From: Dyella jiangningensis
GTDB taxonomy: Bacteria; Pseudomonadota; Gammaproteobacteria; Xanthomonadales; Rhodanobacteraceae
Assembly (NCBI GenBank): GCA_000632805.1
Contig: CP007444.1
Location: 248,001-312,000, forward strand
Reading direction: 5' to 3'
DNA: 64,000 nucleotides
Shown in pieces: positions 40,505 through 49,252 of the stretch. The translations under genes were made by a program, and so were the position numbers. Position 1 is the stretch's first letter. Each line of letters begins with the position of its first letter. Under the pieces are notes generated by a model. The model saw only the letters and a program-made list of their open reading frames with translations, was not told the DNA's origin and made no database searches.

Positions 40505-41422
40505 TCACGCCGCCTTGAGGCCTTGCCGGCGCCAGGCCGGCGCAACGATGGTGCCGCGGCGGACCGCGATGATCAGTAGCAGCGCCGAGCAGCACAAGCA
40601 GACGAGCAGCGCCACCACCGAGGCTTCCGCGCCGAACACGCCGCCGCTCAGCCAGTCGGGACCGCTGCGGCTGGAGCTCAGCCAGCCCTGAGCGTTGGTG
40701 CCCGATACCGGAATGCCGAACACCGTGCCCTGCATGATGTTCCATGCCGCGTGCATGCCGATGCACGGCCACAGCGAACGCGTGACGTGATAGAGCAGGC
40801 CAAGCAGCACGCCGGCTTCGATGGCGATGGCCAGCGAACTCCACAGCGTGGCGCCTTGATTGAAGATGTGCGCCGCACCAAAGAACAGCGCGGAAATGGC
40901 CAGTGCCCACCAGGTGCCCAGGCCTTCCTCCACGATGCGGAACAGCACGCCGCGCGTGATGATCTCTTCGCCGATACCGGCAGCGAGGCCCACGGTGAGC
41001 ACGGCCGGCAGCCAGTCCACACCCGGGTTCATGCCCGTCACGTGGTAGCTGCCCGCGAGCCACAGCACCAGCACGACGGCGCTGAACAATACGGCACCCA
41101 GCAACAGGCCGGCCGGACCAAGCGTGGCTAGGTCGCGCAGGGCGAGCTCACGGATGGGACGGCGCTCCACCGCTTTCACCAGTACCGCGTAGCTGGCGCC
41201 GGTGGAAAACAGTTGTACCGCCAGGTTGCCCCAGGCATGCGTGAGGCGCGTCGTGCCTGGCGCGAAAAAGCCGCATGCGGCTGCCGCGGCCGAGCTCAGC
41301 TTGAACAGGATCAGGAACAGCGCGATGAAGAAGACGATGCGCGCGATGGGCGAGAACACCGCCCATCGTTGCCACGGCGTAGCGGAAACGGGCGTGGTAA
41401 AGGCGACCTGGCTGGCTGGCAT
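40505..41422 (-). CDS. CPBP-family intramembrane glutamic protease
   Basis: A 305-residue polytopic protein with about seven hydrophobic helices. The CPBP (ABI/Rce1) motifs are E152-E153-xxx-R157 (GEEIITRGVLFR), H185 (FFGAAHIFN) and H224 (GMHAAWN). The family includes CAAX-type proteases and bacteriocin-immunity proteins; the bacterial substrates are mostly unknown. It stands alone. Confidence 0.9.
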   Translation of the reverse strand: MPASQVAFTTPVSATPWQRWAVFSPIARIVFFIALFLILFKLSSAAAAACGFFAPGTTRLTHAWGNLAVQLFSTGASYAVLVKAVERRPIRELALRDLATLGPAGLLLGAVLFSAVVLVLWLAGSYHVTGMNPGVDWLPAVLTVGLAAGIGEEIITRGVLFRIVEEGLGTWWALAISALFFGAAHIFNQGATLWSSLAIAIEAGVLLGLLYHVTRSLWPCIGMHAAWNIMQGTVFGIPVSGTNAQGWLSSSRSGPDWLSGGVFGAEASVVALLVCLCCSALLLIIAVRRGTIVAPAWRRQGLKAA

Positions 41423-41505
41423 GCGGCATGAATCCCTGAGGTGACGAGGGAGGTTACCAGTTCAGCTCGCCGGATCCTGGGCGGGTGCCACAAGAAACGG
41501 CCCAT

Positions 41506-41533
41506 CGTCACCCCGGTGCAAGCCGGGATGACG
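41506..41533. repeat. Short dispersed palindrome (GTCATCCCGG type)
   Basis: CGTCACCCCGG (41506-41516) and CCGGGATGACG (41523-41533) form an inverted repeat with one mismatch. A closely related perfect palindrome is at 52138-52170. It lies just downstream of prfC, between prfC and the CPBP gene. Confidence 0.6.
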
Positions 41534-41551
41534 GCCACGTACCGGGTCGGC

Positions 41552-43153
41552 TTACAGGTCGACCGAGGTCGCGTGCTCGCGCGTGGCGGTGAAGCGCACG
41601 GCGGGCGAGCGTTCCTGCGCCAGCTGCAGGTTCACGCGCGAGGGCGCGAGGTACACCAGCTCGCCCGCTGCGTCGATGGCGAGGTTGTTGGCGTTCTTCT
41701 CGCGGAATTCCTCAAGCTTCTTCTCGTCGCTGCAGTGCACCCAGCGCGCGGTGGCGACGGTGACGGGCTCGAAGGTGGCGTCCACGCCGTATTCGTCCTT
41801 GAGGCGATAGGCCACCACGTCGAACTGCAGCATGCCCACCGCGCCGAGGATCAGGTCGTTGCTCATCAGCGGACGGAAGAACTGCGTGGCGCCTTCTTCG
41901 GACAGCTGCGCCAGGCCTTTCTGCAGCGCTTTCATTTTCAGCGGGTCGCGCAGGCGCGCGCGGCGGAACAGTTCCGGTGCAAAGTTGGGGATGCCGGTGA
42001 AGCTCACCATTTCGCCTTCGCTGAAGGTATCGCCGATGCCGATGGTGCCGTGGTTGTGCAGGCCGATCACGTCGCCGGGATAGGCGTTTTCCACGATCTC
42101 GCGGTCGCTCGCCATGAAGGTGAGCGCATTGGCGATGCGCACGTCCTTGCCGGTGCGCGTCTGCATCATCTTCATGCCGGCACTGTAGGTGCCCGAGCAC
42201 ACGCGCATGAAGGCGATGCGGTCGCGGTGCGCCGGGTCCATGTTGGCCTGGATCTTGAATACGAAGCCGGTGAGGGCTTCCTCCTCGGGCTTCACTTCAC
42301 GCGTGAGCGTGGCGCGCGAGCGCGGTGAGGGTGCGTGTTCGACGAAGAAATCCAGCAGCAGCTGCACGCCGAAGTTGTTCACCGCCGAGCCGAAGAACAC
42401 CGGCGTGAGCTTGCCCGCCAGGTACTGCTCGACATCGAACGGATGCGAGGCGCCCTGCACCAGTTCGAGTTCGTCGCGCAATTCGGCCAGCGCTTCGGCG
42501 CCGATCACCTCGGCCAGGCCCGGTGCGTCCAGGCCTTTGAAGATGGTCGAGTCCTGGCGTGTGAAGTTCTTGCCCTGCTCAAACACGTGCACTTCGTCGA
42601 GCAGCAGGTGGTACACGCCCTTCAGGCGCTTGCCCATGCCGATCGGCCAGGTGAGCGGCGCGCAGGCGATGCCCAGCACCGATTCCACTTCGTCCAGCAG
42701 TTCGATCGGCGAGCGGCCCTCGCGGTCGAGCTTGTTGATGAAGGTCATGATCGGCGTGTCGCGCAGGCGGCACACCTCCATCAGCTTGATGGTGCGTTCT
42801 TCCACGCCCTTCGCGCAGTCGATCACCATCAGCGCGGAGTCCACCGCGGTGAGCACGCGATAGGTGTCTTCGGAGAAGTCGGCGTGGCCCGGGGTGTCCA
42901 GCAGGTTGACGATGCGGCCCTCGTAGGGGAACTGCATCACCGAGGAGGTCACCGAGATGCCGCGCTCCTTTTCCAGCGCCATCCAGTCCGAAGTGGCGTG
43001 GCGGGCGGCCTTGCGGCCCTTCACCGAGCCGGCCATCTGGATCGCACCGCCGAACAGCAGCAGCTTTTCGGTCAGCGTGGTCTTGCCCGCGTCAGGATGG
43101 CTGACGATGGCGAAGGTGCGGCGGCGGCGGGTTTCGGTGAGATGCGTGGACAT
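41552..43153 (-). CDS. prfC: Peptide chain release factor 3
   Basis: A 533-residue translational GTPase that recycles RF1 and RF2 from the ribosome after termination. G1 is HPDAGKTT at 19-26, G3 is DTPGHADFS, and G4 is NKLDR. The RF3-specific [20 protein letters not shown] segment in the switch region is present. The length matches the family (529 in E. coli). The ATG at 43153 is chosen; a longer frame upstream runs through a REP palindrome pair and is not protein-like. Confidence 0.96.
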   Translation of the reverse strand: MSTHLTETRRRRTFAIVSHPDAGKTTLTEKLLLFGGAIQMAGSVKGRKAARHATSDWMALEKERGISVTSSVMQFPYEGRIVNLLDTPGHADFSEDTYRVLTAVDSALMVIDCAKGVEERTIKLMEVCRLRDTPIMTFINKLDREGRSPIELLDEVESVLGIACAPLTWPIGMGKRLKGVYHLLLDEVHVFEQGKNFTRQDSTIFKGLDAPGLAEVIGAEALAELRDELELVQGASHPFDVEQYLAGKLTPVFFGSAVNNFGVQLLLDFFVEHAPSPRSRATLTREVKPEEEALTGFVFKIQANMDPAHRDRIAFMRVCSGTYSAGMKMMQTRTGKDVRIANALTFMASDREIVENAYPGDVIGLHNHGTIGIGDTFSEGEMVSFTGIPNFAPELFRRARLRDPLKMKALQKGLAQLSEEGATQFFRPLMSNDLILGAVGMLQFDVVAYRLKDEYGVDATFEPVTVATARWVHCSDEKKLEEFREKNANNLAIDAAGELVYLAPSRVNLQLAQERSPAVRFTATREHATSVDL

Positions 43154-43216
43154 GGTGGGTTCTGGGTTAGCTAACCCCCCATTGTACCAAGGGCGGAGGA
43201 GGGGTGCCGGCCATCC

Positions 43217-43338
43217 TGTGGGAGCGCACCCTGTGCGCGACTGCGGAGGCTGGGTTACCCCATCGAAGGGTCGTCGCGAGCGAAGACGTCCCGCGTCAGG
43301 GCTCCGTAGGCCTGTCGCGCACAGGGTGCGCTCCCACA
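43217..43338. repeat. Paired REP-type palindrome (inverted pair 2)
   Basis: The 25-base unit occurs at 43217-43241 and in inverted orientation at 43314-43338, separated by 72 bases. The plus-strand sequence is the same as in pairs 1 and 3, with at most one base change. It lies between prfC and the M24 peptidase gene. Confidence 0.9.
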
Positions 43339-43353
43339 GAGAATGATGAGGGC

Positions 43354-44040
43354 TCAGGCCGTCAGCAGGTCTTCGTAAAACGCCCCATACGGCTCCGTCG
43401 GATGTGCGATCTGTATCTCCAGGATCCACAGCCCGCTGGAAGGCCGTTCGCCGAGCTCGCCCAGGTCACCCGCCTTGTGCACGGCGTGCGGGAAATCGCT
43501 GACGCGATGCCCCTTGATCTCATGGTTGAGCCGCCAACCCATGGCCTCGGCTTGCTCTTCGGCGAAGGCATACAACGCTTCCCCGCTGAGGCCGCGCGTG
43601 CGCCAGGCATCGGCCACGAGGTGGAAGAGCTGGCGCGCAGCCTCCGCGCAGGCCTGCTGTTGCGGGGCGTGGCCGATCACGAAGGTGTCGCCCACGTCGC
43701 CCTCGTGGCCGGCGAACACCAGGCCGAGGTCGATGAAGTAGAGGTCGTTCTCGCCGAGCCGTACCCCGGGTTCCGAGCGCTCGCGATAGATCTTGGTGGT
43801 GTTCGGCCCGATGCGGATGATCACCGGGTGCCACAGGCGCTCCATGCCCAGCTCGCGAAATACCTCCAGCGCCATGGCTTTGGCCTCGTCCTCGCTGATG
43901 CCCGGACGCATGCGTGCGCGGATGCCCTGCAGCGCGGCCCAACTCCGCTCGCGGGCGTGCTGCATCAGGGCGGGATCGAAGCGCTCGCCGACCGCTTCCT
44001 GACGAGGGCTGCTCATGCTTGCGGGGGCCGCCGGAGACAT
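43354..44040 (-). CDS. M24-family metallopeptidase-like protein
   Basis: A 228-residue protein with the pita-bread fold of methionine aminopeptidase/Xaa-Pro peptidases. Candidate metal ligands are D104 (YFIDLGLVF), D115 or D118 ([10 protein letters not shown]), H178 or H185 ([12 protein letters not shown]), E208 (LWILEIQ) and perhaps E223. The spacing of the second aspartate and histidine differs a little from typical methionine aminopeptidases, so peptidase activity is not certain. It follows the DUF1304 gene by seven bases and probably shares its transcript. Confidence 0.78.
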   Translation of the reverse strand: MSPAAPASMSSPRQEAVGERFDPALMQHARERSWAALQGIRARMRPGISEDEAKAMALEVFRELGMERLWHPVIIRIGPNTTKIYRERSEPGVRLGENDLYFIDLGLVFAGHEGDVGDTFVIGHAPQQQACAEAARQLFHLVADAWRTRGLSGEALYAFAEEQAEAMGWRLNHEIKGHRVSDFPHAVHKAGDLGELGERPSSGLWILEIQIAHPTEPYGAFYEDLLTA

Positions 44041-44047
44041 GGAGAGG

Positions 44048-44404
44048 TCAGGCCAGCAGAACCAGCACGATGCCGACCAGCGCCGGCAGCGCCTGGATCC
44101 ACAGCACCTTCCGCGTGGCCGTGAGCCCGCCGAACACGCCGGCCACCAGGATGCAGCCGAGGAAGAACAGGGTCACCGGGCGTCCGCTGTCGCCCAGCCA
44201 GAGGCTCCACAGCAGGCCGGCGGCCAGGAAGCCGTTGTACAGGCCCTGGTTGGCCGCAAGCACCTTCGACTGCCGCGCGAATTCCTCGCTGAGGCCGAAA
44301 GCGCGCCGGCCCGATGGGCGGGTCCACAGGAACATCTCCAGCACCAGGAACCAGAGATGGAGCAGGGCGACGAGGGCGACGACAAGCGAGGCGAGTAGGG
44401 ACAT
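44048..44404 (-). CDS. DUF1304-type small membrane protein
   Basis: A 118-residue protein with four hydrophobic helices. Conserved family segments are HLWFLVLEMFLWTRP and LAANQGLYNGFLAAGLLW. The ATG at 44404 is selected because it begins the first helix directly; an upstream in-frame ATG adds 28 residues that are not membrane-like. The function of the family is unknown. Confidence 0.85.
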   Translation of the reverse strand: MSLLASLVVALVALLHLWFLVLEMFLWTRPSGRRAFGLSEEFARQSKVLAANQGLYNGFLAAGLLWSLWLGDSGRPVTLFFLGCILVAGVFGGLTATRKVLWIQALPALVGIVLVLLA

Positions 44405-44614
44405 CGGTTCAAAAGGCCGCTGAGCGAGGCGCGCAGTGTTGCAGCCTGCGCCGGGCGCGGCAAATCGGCCGGTAACACTTACGGCCAATGGCTGCGTGCC
44501 GGGGCCCGGCGTAGGTTCGGGGCGCTGGGTTCAGGAAGTTGCGCCCGAAGGACAGTGACGTCGCGCCTGGGGCGGGGGGCATTGCCCGGCCAATCCAACT
44601 CCGGGAGTCACCTC

Positions 44615-45406
44615 ATGAACAAGTCACTGTCTGCGGGCTTGTGCCTGCTGTTGCTGTGTCCGGTTAGCGCGATGGCCGAGGGGCCGTTCGACGGCACCTG
44701 GAAGGTCGACATGAGCAAGGTGCAGATGCCCAAGAAGCCCGATGTGCTCGTGCTGAAGGACGGCATGTACGACTGCACGACCTGCGTACCGCCGATCAGC
44801 GTCAAGGCCGACGGACAGGATCATCCGGTGACCGGCCACCCGTACTACGACGCGATGGCCGTACAGATCGTGGATGCGCACACGGTGAAGGAAACCGACA
44901 AGAAGGGCGGCAAGGTGGTGGCCACCTCGACCACCACGGTGGCACCCGATGGCAAGAGCGCGCGTGTCGAATTCAGCGACAGCAGCAACTCGAGCGGTGC
45001 GCCGGTGACCGGCAGTGCCGAGCTGAAGCAGGTTGCCGCCGGTCCCGCGGGATCGCATGCGCTTTCAGGTTCGTGGATCACCGCGACCATGGGCGAGATG
45101 TCCGACAACGCCACCCAGATCACCTTCAAGGAAGAGGGCGGCATGATGAGCATGAGTTCGCCGACGGGGCAGTCGTACCAGGCCAAGATGGACGGCACCG
45201 AGGCGCCCTACAAGGGTGACCCTGGCATCAGCACGGTCACGGTGAAGAAGGCCGGCAGGAACTCGATGGTCGAGACCGACAAGCGCGACGGCAAGGTGAT
45301 CGCCGTGCTCACCTCCACCGTGTCCGCCGATGGCAAGACCATGCATGTGCTGTTCGATGACAAGCTGCGCAATCGCACCATGAGCTTCGAAGCCGTGAAG
45401 CAATGA
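44615..45406 (+). CDS. Secreted protein of unknown function with internal duplication
   Basis: A 263-residue protein with a signal peptide (MNKSLSAGLCLLLLCPVSAMA). The mature part has two related halves. The first half has GTWKVD and VKETDKKGGKVVATSTTTV followed by APDGKSARVEFSD. The second half has GSWITA and MVETDKRDGKVIAVLTSTVS followed by ADGKTMHVLFDD. Such lipocalin-like or beta-sandwich repeats are common in secreted proteins of unknown role in this order. The ATG follows GGGAG. No domain name can be given with confidence. Confidence 0.75.
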   Translation: MNKSLSAGLCLLLLCPVSAMAEGPFDGTWKVDMSKVQMPKKPDVLVLKDGMYDCTTCVPPISVKADGQDHPVTGHPYYDAMAVQIVDAHTVKETDKKGGKVVATSTTTVAPDGKSARVEFSDSSNSSGAPVTGSAELKQVAAGPAGSHALSGSWITATMGEMSDNATQITFKEEGGMMSMSSPTGQSYQAKMDGTEAPYKGDPGISTVTVKKAGRNSMVETDKRDGKVIAVLTSTVSADGKTMHVLFDDKLRNRTMSFEAVKQ

Positions 45407-45486
45407 CGAGACGTCGCGCCAGGGCCGTGAAGGCCTTGGTGCGACAAGGTTTCACGCGAAACCGACGATTCCCATCACGAAAACGT

Positions 45487-45518
45487 CGATGGCTAGATGC
45501 ATAGACGTTTAGACGTCT
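45487..45518. promoter_or_regulatory. MetJ operator: four in-register metboxes upstream of metX
   Basis: Four consecutive 8-mers match the metbox consensus AGACGTCT: CGATGGCT at 45487 (5 of 8), AGATGCAT at 45495 (5 of 8), AGACGTTT at 45503 (7 of 8) and AGACGTCT at 45511 (8 of 8). MetJ dimers bind adjacent 8-bp boxes cooperatively, usually two to five in a row. The array ends one base before the TTGACA -35 box, a position suited to repression. The repressor would be the MetJ-tail fusion at 12.0 kb. Confidence 0.8.
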
Positions 45519-45519
45519 A

Positions 45520-45549
45520 TTGACACGCAGCAATGGCTGCCGTTAGATT
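45520..45549 (+). promoter_or_regulatory. Sigma-70 promoter of the methionine operon
   Basis: A perfect -35 TTGACA at 45520-45525 is followed after 17-18 bases by a weak -10, TTAGAT at 45543-45548 or TAGATT at 45544-45549. The predicted transcription start, at about 45556, falls at the first base pair of the SAM-I aptamer, which supports the assignment. Confidence 0.65.
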
Positions 45550-45557
45550 CTCCATCA

Positions 45558-45669
45558 CTCATCGAGACCGGCTGAGGGACAGGCCCTTTGAAGCCGGGGC
45601 AACCTGCGGAACCTTCCGCAACGGTGCCAATTCCTGCGGCGGCGCTACGGGCGCCAGCCGCGAGATGAG
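45558..45669 (+). promoter_or_regulatory. SAM-I (S-box) riboswitch aptamer
   Basis: The P1 stem is CTCATC (45558-45563) with GATGAG (45664-45669). Between them are the conserved SAM-I core elements in order: GAGGGACAGGCCC followed by TTTGAAGCC, GGGGCAACC, then GGTGCCAATTCCTGC and the GAGATGAG closing strand. This aptamer binds S-adenosylmethionine and is known to control methionine genes; in Xanthomonas campestris a homologous leader controls the met operon mainly at translation. Here it starts at the predicted transcription start and ends about 90 bases before metX. Confidence 0.95.
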
Positions 45670-45750
45670 GGCAGAACCGCACCGCCCGCGCATCCGCCGG
45701 CCGTGCGTCGGCTCTCCTCTCCGGTCCGCAGGTCGATGCCACGACCGGAG
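45662..45750 (+). promoter_or_regulatory. Riboswitch expression platform: Shine-Dalgarno-sequestering hairpin
   Basis: CTCCGGTC at 45719-45726 pairs perfectly with GACCGGAG at 45743-45750, and the latter contains the metX Shine-Dalgarno GGAG (45747-45750, nine bases before the ATG). The pyrimidine tract 45713-45721 can instead pair with the 3' strand of P1 (45662-45670; eight pairs, one a wobble, with one mismatch). The two foldings overlap, so SAM binding (P1 formed) should close the Shine-Dalgarno hairpin, and absence of SAM should open it. No T-tract is present, so control should be translational. Confidence 0.75.
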
Positions 45751-45759
45751 AAGATCGAG

Positions 45760-46788
45760 ATGTCCAGCCAGCCGCAACCCGTCCCGCCCGCTGTGTCCGC
45801 CTCTGTCGCGGCCGCCGGCGCCATGCGGCCGGACCTCACCACCCAGCGCAGCACCCGCCGCGTCACGCTCACCCCCAAGTACGGCAGCACGCCCCGCGAG
45901 GTGGACGTGCGCTACCTGTGGTGCGGCGCGCCGGACGCCCCCACGGTGATCGTGCAGGGCGGCATCTCGGCCAACCGCGACGTGGTGGCGCTGGACAGCG
46001 AGAGCGCTGTGGGCTGGTGGCAGGAGCAGGTCGGCGCGGGCCGTCCGGTGGATCTCGATCGCTACCGCGTGCTCTCGATCGACTGGATCACCCCGGCCGA
46101 TCTGGAGGGCGTGCAGGCCGTGTCCAGCGAGGACCAGGCCGACGCACTGGCCGCGCTGGTCGATGCGCTGGGCATCGGCCGCGTGCACGCCTTCATCGGT
46201 TCTTCCTACGGCGCCATGGCCGCATTGGCCTTCGCCGCGCGCCATCCGTACGCGCTGGGTCGCCTGGTGCTGCTGGCCGGCGCGCATCGTCCGCATCCGC
46301 TGGCCACGGCGCAGCGCTCCGTACAGCGCGGCATCGTGCGGCTGGGCCAGGACTGCGGCCAGCCGGAGCAGGCGCTGGCGCTGGCCCGTCAGCTGGCCAT
46401 GACCACTTATCGCGGCAGCGAGGAGTTCGCCAAGCGCTTTGCCGCCGCGCCGGAATTCCGCGAAGGCCGCTTCCATTTCCCGGTCGAGGATTACCTGGAG
46501 CACGCCGGTCGCCGCTTCGTCGAGCGCTTCGACGTGGAGCGCTTCCTCGCGCTGTCCGAATCCATCGACCTGCATGACGTGCAGCCCGAGCAGATCGCCG
46601 CGCCGTCCACGCTGATCGGCTTCCCGTCCGATCGCCTGGTGCCGCTGGCCGACCTGTGCGAGCTGCAGCGCCGCCTGCATGGCCCGGCCACGCTCGAAGT
46701 GGTCGAGTCGCCCTACGGCCACGACGCTTTCCTCAAGGAAACCGACCGCCTCGCGCCGCTGCTGCGCGAAGCGCTGGCCGGTTGTTGA
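45760..46788 (+). CDS. metX: Homoserine O-acyltransferase (MetX type)
   Basis: A 342-residue alpha/beta-hydrolase-fold acyltransferase that activates homoserine for methionine synthesis. The nucleophile is S149 in GSSYGAM, and the catalytic histidine is in ESPYGHDAFL. Whether it uses acetyl-CoA or succinyl-CoA cannot be decided; MetX-type enzymes of Xanthomonadales have been reported to use succinyl-CoA. The ATG at 45760 has GGAG nine bases upstream, inside the riboswitch hairpin. It is the first gene of the metX-metB-hom operon. Confidence 0.92.
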   Translation: MSSQPQPVPPAVSASVAAAGAMRPDLTTQRSTRRVTLTPKYGSTPREVDVRYLWCGAPDAPTVIVQGGISANRDVVALDSESAVGWWQEQVGAGRPVDLDRYRVLSIDWITPADLEGVQAVSSEDQADALAALVDALGIGRVHAFIGSSYGAMAALAFAARHPYALGRLVLLAGAHRPHPLATAQRSVQRGIVRLGQDCGQPEQALALARQLAMTTYRGSEEFAKRFAAAPEFREGRFHFPVEDYLEHAGRRFVERFDVERFLALSESIDLHDVQPEQIAAPSTLIGFPSDRLVPLADLCELQRRLHGPATLEVVESPYGHDAFLKETDRLAPLLREALAGC

Positions 46789-46825
46789 ACCCATACCGCA
46801 TACGCATCACGCACGGAGATTCACC

Positions 46826-48016
46826 ATGAGCGACACCCCCGCCCCCTGTACCCGCGCCGTGCGCGCCGGCATCGAATCGGACACCCAGCACGGCGCCGTG
46901 GTGCCGCCGCTGCATCTGTCCACCAACTATGCGTTCGACGGTTTCGGCAACAAGCGCGCCTACGATTACTCGCGCAGCGGCAACCCCACGCGCGACCTGC
47001 TGGGCGAAGCGCTGGCCGAGCTGGAGCAGGGCGCGGGCGCGGTGGTGACGGCCAGCGGCATGGCCGCGGTGGCGCTGGCGCTGGAGCTGGTGCCGGCCGG
47101 TTCGCTGGTGCTGGCCGCGCATGATTGCTACGGCGGCACGTGGCGCCTGCTCGATGCGTGGGCGAAGAAGAGCCGCTTCCAGGTGCGCTTCGTCGATCTC
47201 ACCAACAGCCATGCGCTGGCTGAAGGTCTGGCGCTGAAGCCCTCGCTGGTGTGGGTGGAAACGCCGTCCAATCCGCTGCTGCGCATCACCGACATCCGTC
47301 ACGTGGCGCAGGCCGCACACGCCGCGGGTGCGCTGCTGGTGGTGGACAACACCTTCCTCTCGCCCGCGTTACAGCAGCCGCTCACGCTGGGCGCCGATGT
47401 GGTGGTGCATTCGACCACCAAGTACATCAACGGCCACAGCGACGTGGTGGGCGGCGCCGTGGTGGCGCGCGACCAGGCCGTGGCCGATCAGCTGAAGTGG
47501 TGGGGCAACTGCAACGGCCTCACCGGTGCGCCGTTCGACAGCTTCCTCACCCTGCGTGGCCTGCGCACGCTGAGCGTGCGCCTGCGCCAGCACCAGGAAA
47601 ACGCGGTGCGCATCGCCGAGCGTCTGGACGGCCATGCGGCCGTACGCAAGATCTACTACCCAGGGCTGGAAAGCCACGCCGGCCACGCGCTGGCCGCGCG
47701 CCAGCAGCTGGGCTTCGGTGCCATGCTCAGCTTCGAGATCGAAGGCGACGTGCCGCACATCGAAGCCTTCGTCGATGGCCTGCGCTACTTCTCGCTGGCC
47801 GAATCGCTGGGTGGTGTGGAGAGCCTGGTGGCGCATCCGGCCACGATGACGCATGCATCGATGGCGCCGGAGGCACGCCGCGCCGCCGGTATCGCCGACA
47901 GCCTGCTGCGCCTGTCCGTGGGTATCGAGGATGGCGACGATCTGCTGCGCGATCTCGACGCCGCGTTGTCGCGCGCGCTCGCCGTGGGTGAAGGCAAACG
48001 CCGGGTGAGCGCGTGA
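46826..48016 (+). CDS. metB: Cystathionine gamma-synthase
   Basis: A 396-residue PLP enzyme of the Cys/Met metabolism family. It condenses O-acylhomoserine with cysteine to cystathionine, or with sulfide in some members. The PLP-binding lysine is K199 in VVHSTTKYINGHSD, and YDYSRSGNPTRDLLGEALAE is the N-terminal family signature. ACGGAG precedes the ATG at 46826, and a longer frame inside metX is rejected. The stop overlaps the hom start (GTGA). Confidence 0.93.
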   Translation: MSDTPAPCTRAVRAGIESDTQHGAVVPPLHLSTNYAFDGFGNKRAYDYSRSGNPTRDLLGEALAELEQGAGAVVTASGMAAVALALELVPAGSLVLAAHDCYGGTWRLLDAWAKKSRFQVRFVDLTNSHALAEGLALKPSLVWVETPSNPLLRITDIRHVAQAAHAAGALLVVDNTFLSPALQQPLTLGADVVVHSTTKYINGHSDVVGGAVVARDQAVADQLKWWGNCNGLTGAPFDSFLTLRGLRTLSVRLRQHQENAVRIAERLDGHAAVRKIYYPGLESHAGHALAARQQLGFGAMLSFEIEGDVPHIEAFVDGLRYFSLAESLGGVESLVAHPATMTHASMAPEARRAAGIADSLLRLSVGIEDGDDLLRDLDAALSRALAVGEGKRRVSA

Positions 48017-49098
48017 GCGCGGTGCTGGCGGCGGAGGCCGCACCCGCATCGAAACCGCAGGCGTCTTCGTCCATCGCCGCCGTGCTGCTCGGCACCGGCG
48101 TGGTCGGTGGCGCCTTCCTCAAGCTGCTCAATACACCGGCGGCATCTTCGATTCGCCTGGTGGGCGCGGCGAATTCGCGCCGCCAGCAGACGCAGGCCGA
48201 ACAACTGGCCGATCGCGCGTTGCGCGAGAAGCTGAAGAGCCATGGCGACGTGCGTGATGACGCCGCGCTGCTGTCCGCGCTGGACGCGAACGATGCGGCA
48301 GTAAAAGTCATCATCGACGCTACCGCCTGTGGCACGCTCGCTTCGCGTCATTCCGAATGGCTGGCGCGCGGTTATCACGTGGTGACCGCGAACAAGTCGC
48401 TGGCCGGCGGCGATCTGCCGGGCTGGCGTGCGCTGCAGGCCGCGCTCGCGCAGGGTGGTCGTTACGGTGACTCGGCAACGGTGGGTGCAGGCCTGCCGGT
48501 GATCTCGACCTTGCGCCGCCTGCGTCATTGCGGCGATGCGCTGCTCACGCTCGAAGGCGTGTTCTCCGGGTCGCTCTCCTATCTGTTCAACCAGTACGAC
48601 GGCAGCCAGCCGTTTTCCGCGCTGCTGCGTCGTGCGCGCGAACTGGGCTACACCGAACCCGATCCGCGTTCCGACCTCTCGGGCGAGGACGTCGCGCGCA
48701 AGCTGCTGATCCTCGCGCGCTGCGCGGGCTTTGCGTTGCGTCCCGACGAAGTGGAAGTGGAAAGCCTGGTGCCGGAAAGCCTGCGCGGCGTGGATGTGGA
48801 AACCTTCCTCTCGCGCCTGGAAGAACTGGACGAGCCGCTGGCGGCGCGTCATGCCGAGGCAAAAGCGCGCGGCGGTGCATTGCGTTTCCTCGCGCGCCTC
48901 AACCAGCGCGGCCGCGCCCGCGTGGGTCTGGTGGAAGTGCCGGCCAATCACCCGGCCACGCGCCTCTACGGCACTGACAACCAGTTCGCGCTTAGCACCA
49001 CGCGTTACAACACGCAGCCGCTGGTGATCCAGGGGCCGGGCGCGGGGCCGGAGGTGACGGCGCAGGCGTTGCTGGGGGATGTGCTGGCGTTGGCGTGA
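48013..49098 (+). CDS. hom: Homoserine dehydrogenase (monofunctional)
   Basis: A 361-residue NAD(P)-dependent enzyme that makes homoserine from aspartate semialdehyde. The nucleotide-binding motif is GTGVVGG at 27-33, and the substrate-binding region includes GVFSGSLSYLFNQYD and ELGYTEPDPRSDLSGEDVAR. It corresponds to the C-terminal half of E. coli ThrA/MetL, without the aspartokinase part. No ACT domain is seen, so it is probably not feedback-inhibited by threonine. The GTG start overlaps the metB stop by four bases. Confidence 0.95.
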   Translation: MSAVLAAEAAPASKPQASSSIAAVLLGTGVVGGAFLKLLNTPAASSIRLVGAANSRRQQTQAEQLADRALREKLKSHGDVRDDAALLSALDANDAAVKVIIDATACGTLASRHSEWLARGYHVVTANKSLAGGDLPGWRALQAALAQGGRYGDSATVGAGLPVISTLRRLRHCGDALLTLEGVFSGSLSYLFNQYDGSQPFSALLRRARELGYTEPDPRSDLSGEDVARKLLILARCAGFALRPDEVEVESLVPESLRGVDVETFLSRLEELDEPLAARHAEAKARGGALRFLARLNQRGRARVGLVEVPANHPATRLYGTDNQFALSTTRYNTQPLVIQGPGAGPEVTAQALLGDVLALA

Positions 49099-49114
49099 GC
49101 GTGTCGCGGGATGT

Positions 49115-49182
49115 GTCGCGCACAGGGTGCGCTCCCACAACGTCGACGCAGATCTTTTGTGGGAGCGCACCCTGTGCGCGAC
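49115..49182. repeat. Paired REP-type palindrome (inverted pair 3)
   Basis: The 25-base unit occurs inverted at 49115-49139 and direct at 49158-49182, the opposite arrangement (tail-to-tail) to pairs 1 and 2. It lies 16 bases after hom and just before the terminator. Confidence 0.9.
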
Positions 49183-49198
49183 TGCCTCGTCGCTCAAA

Positions 49199-49228
49199 AA
49201 AAAACGCGCGGCTCACACCGCGCGTTTT
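49199..49228. terminator. Bidirectional terminator between hom and the amino-acid permease
   Basis: Stem ACGCGCGG (49204-49211) with CCGCGCGT (49218-49225) and loop CTCACA, preceded by a run of A residues and followed by T residues, between convergent genes. Confidence 0.93.
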
Positions 49229-49252
49229 CTGTTTTCTGGAAGTGTCGTGCGA

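Noticed and set aside
43284-43291. Single AGACGTCC metbox-like 8-mer
   Set aside because: It lies inside the spacer of a REP pair, has no in-register neighbour box and is not at a promoter.
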